Assembly: GCA_015232315.1 (NCBI GenBank) | Contig: JADFZZ010000001.1 | Location: 144,835-208,834, forward strand | Reading direction: 5' to 3' | Source of the DNA: SAR324 cluster bacterium | GTDB lineage: Bacteria > SAR324 > NAC60-12 | DNA length: 64,000 nucleotides | Shown: positions 63,488-64,000 of the stretch, one piece after another | How the letters are laid out: every line of letters begins with the position of its first letter | Numbering within the stretch: position 1 is the first letter of the stretch | Notes under the pieces: model-generated | The model's input: the letters and a program-made list of their open reading frames with translations, nothing else | The model's database searches: none | Told to the model about the DNA's origin: nothing | Position numbers and translations under genes: made by a program

Positions 63488-64000
63488 TACTGAATTGAAG
63501 GAACAGGTTTCCGATGCTGTTCAGCGTCGTGAATGGCTCAAGCAGATGAAAACCACACATCAGCATGAGTTCGTCCATGACACTCAAAAAGATTTTATTG
63601 ATCTGATAAGCTTCCGGTTGATGAACGAAATTTATGCGATTCCGTTGATACAATTGCAGGAAATTTTAAAGGCGGTCAACATCATGCGTGTGCCCCGAAG
63701 TCATCCTCACCTCAAAGGCATTATCAACGTCAGAGGCAGTATTCTGACTGTGATTGATGTTCGAAAAAGATTAGGGATGGATCCCGGTGATATAGACGCG
63801 ACAACCCGCATTGTCATTGTTTCTGAAGCCGGTCGTGCTGTCGGATTGCTTGTTGACGCAGTGCTGGAAATCCTGAGAATTGAAAAACACCAGATGGAAC
63901 AACCACCTCATGGTATCCCGGATCAGAAAAGACAATTCATAGCACATATATTCAATGATCATGATCAATTCATCATCATTCCGGATCTGGGCAAACTATG
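63480..64000 (+). CDS. cheW: CheW-like protein, second copy (partial, runs off the window)
   Basis: Open from ATG 63480 to the window end, at least 173 codons. A 38-residue N-terminal extension (MDSTELKEQVSDAV...) precedes a CheW fold: ISFRLMNEIYAIPLIQLQEIL, IINVRGSILTVIDVRKRLG, IVIVSEAGRAVGLLVDAVLEIL and FIIIPDLGKL at the edge. It starts inside the first cheW, so the pair should be cotranslated. Two unlike CheW copies suggest a branched array. Whether a receptor gene follows cannot be seen. Confidence 0.9.
   Translation, partial: MDSTELKEQVSDAVQRREWLKQMKTTHQHEFVHDTQKDFIDLISFRLMNEIYAIPLIQLQEILKAVNIMRVPRSHPHLKGIINVRGSILTVIDVRKRLGMDPGDIDATTRIVIVSEAGRAVGLLVDAVLEILRIEKHQMEQPPHGIPDQKRQFIAHIFNDHDQFIIIPDLGKL

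Overview
The window comes from a Gram-negative bacterium of moderate GC content. The evidence is lpxB (lipid A), a family-9 heptosyltransferase, a TonB-dependent receptor, a porin-like barrel and type VI secretion genes. A tRNA-Sec gene (selC) shows that it makes selenoproteins. The abundance of hybrid histidine kinases, PP2C-type phosphatases and PD-(D/E)XK-fold coiled-coil proteins, and the many palindromic intergenic repeats, would fit a deltaproteobacterial or related lineage. That placement is inference; I cannot assign a genus.

Layout. 1-3350: TonB receptor plus periplasmic binding protein for a metal chelate. 3555-5881: holB and gltA. 6139-7188: a Lys/Glu-rich unknown facing a bactofilin. 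7338-12133: a PilZ/pseudo-receiver protein, two Cys-rich exported unknowns and guaB. 12172-16629: ribH, an Rpn-like nuclease, glnS and a DUF1640-like membrane protein. 16840-23670: a solute-binding protein, a histidine kinase-receiver-adenylyl cyclase fusion, a double-domain CheR and a Uma2-type nuclease. 24269-26560: topA. 26949-36338: three hybrid kinases, a receiver-PP2C phosphatase and a heptosyltransferase. 36417-43607: pmbA/tldD, lpxB and unknowns. 44175-48724: a PAS-PP2C sensor phosphatase and two lipoproteins. 48975-52571: a CheA with three HPt domains and a CheD lacking its catalytic residues. 52699-62530: a partial type VI secretion cluster (tssG, tssF, tssE, hcp, clpV) that includes a membrane-anchored ParA/MinD-like ATPase. 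62568-62666: selC. 63032-64000: two overlapping cheW genes, the second cut by the window end.

How the genes may work together. The signalling genes form two blocks. One (16840-36338) could link phosphorelay, cAMP synthesis and PP2C-type partner switching. The other (48975-64000) is a chemosensory set (cheA, cheD, two cheW) that brackets the type VI genes. Either the secretion genes were inserted into a che locus next to selC, or the chemosensory array controls the secretion apparatus. Only baseplate, tube and recycling parts are present. The sheath (TssB/C), the membrane complex (TssJ/L/M), TssK and VgrG are not in the window.

Repeats. At least five kinds of palindromic intergenic repeat are visible, including two MITE-like elements with terminal inverted repeats (26649-26804 and 53096-53269). 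The strongest candidates for something undescribed are the ParA-like ATPase inside the type VI cluster, the duplicated six-cysteine module in the protein at 8611-9720, and the active-site-less CheD.
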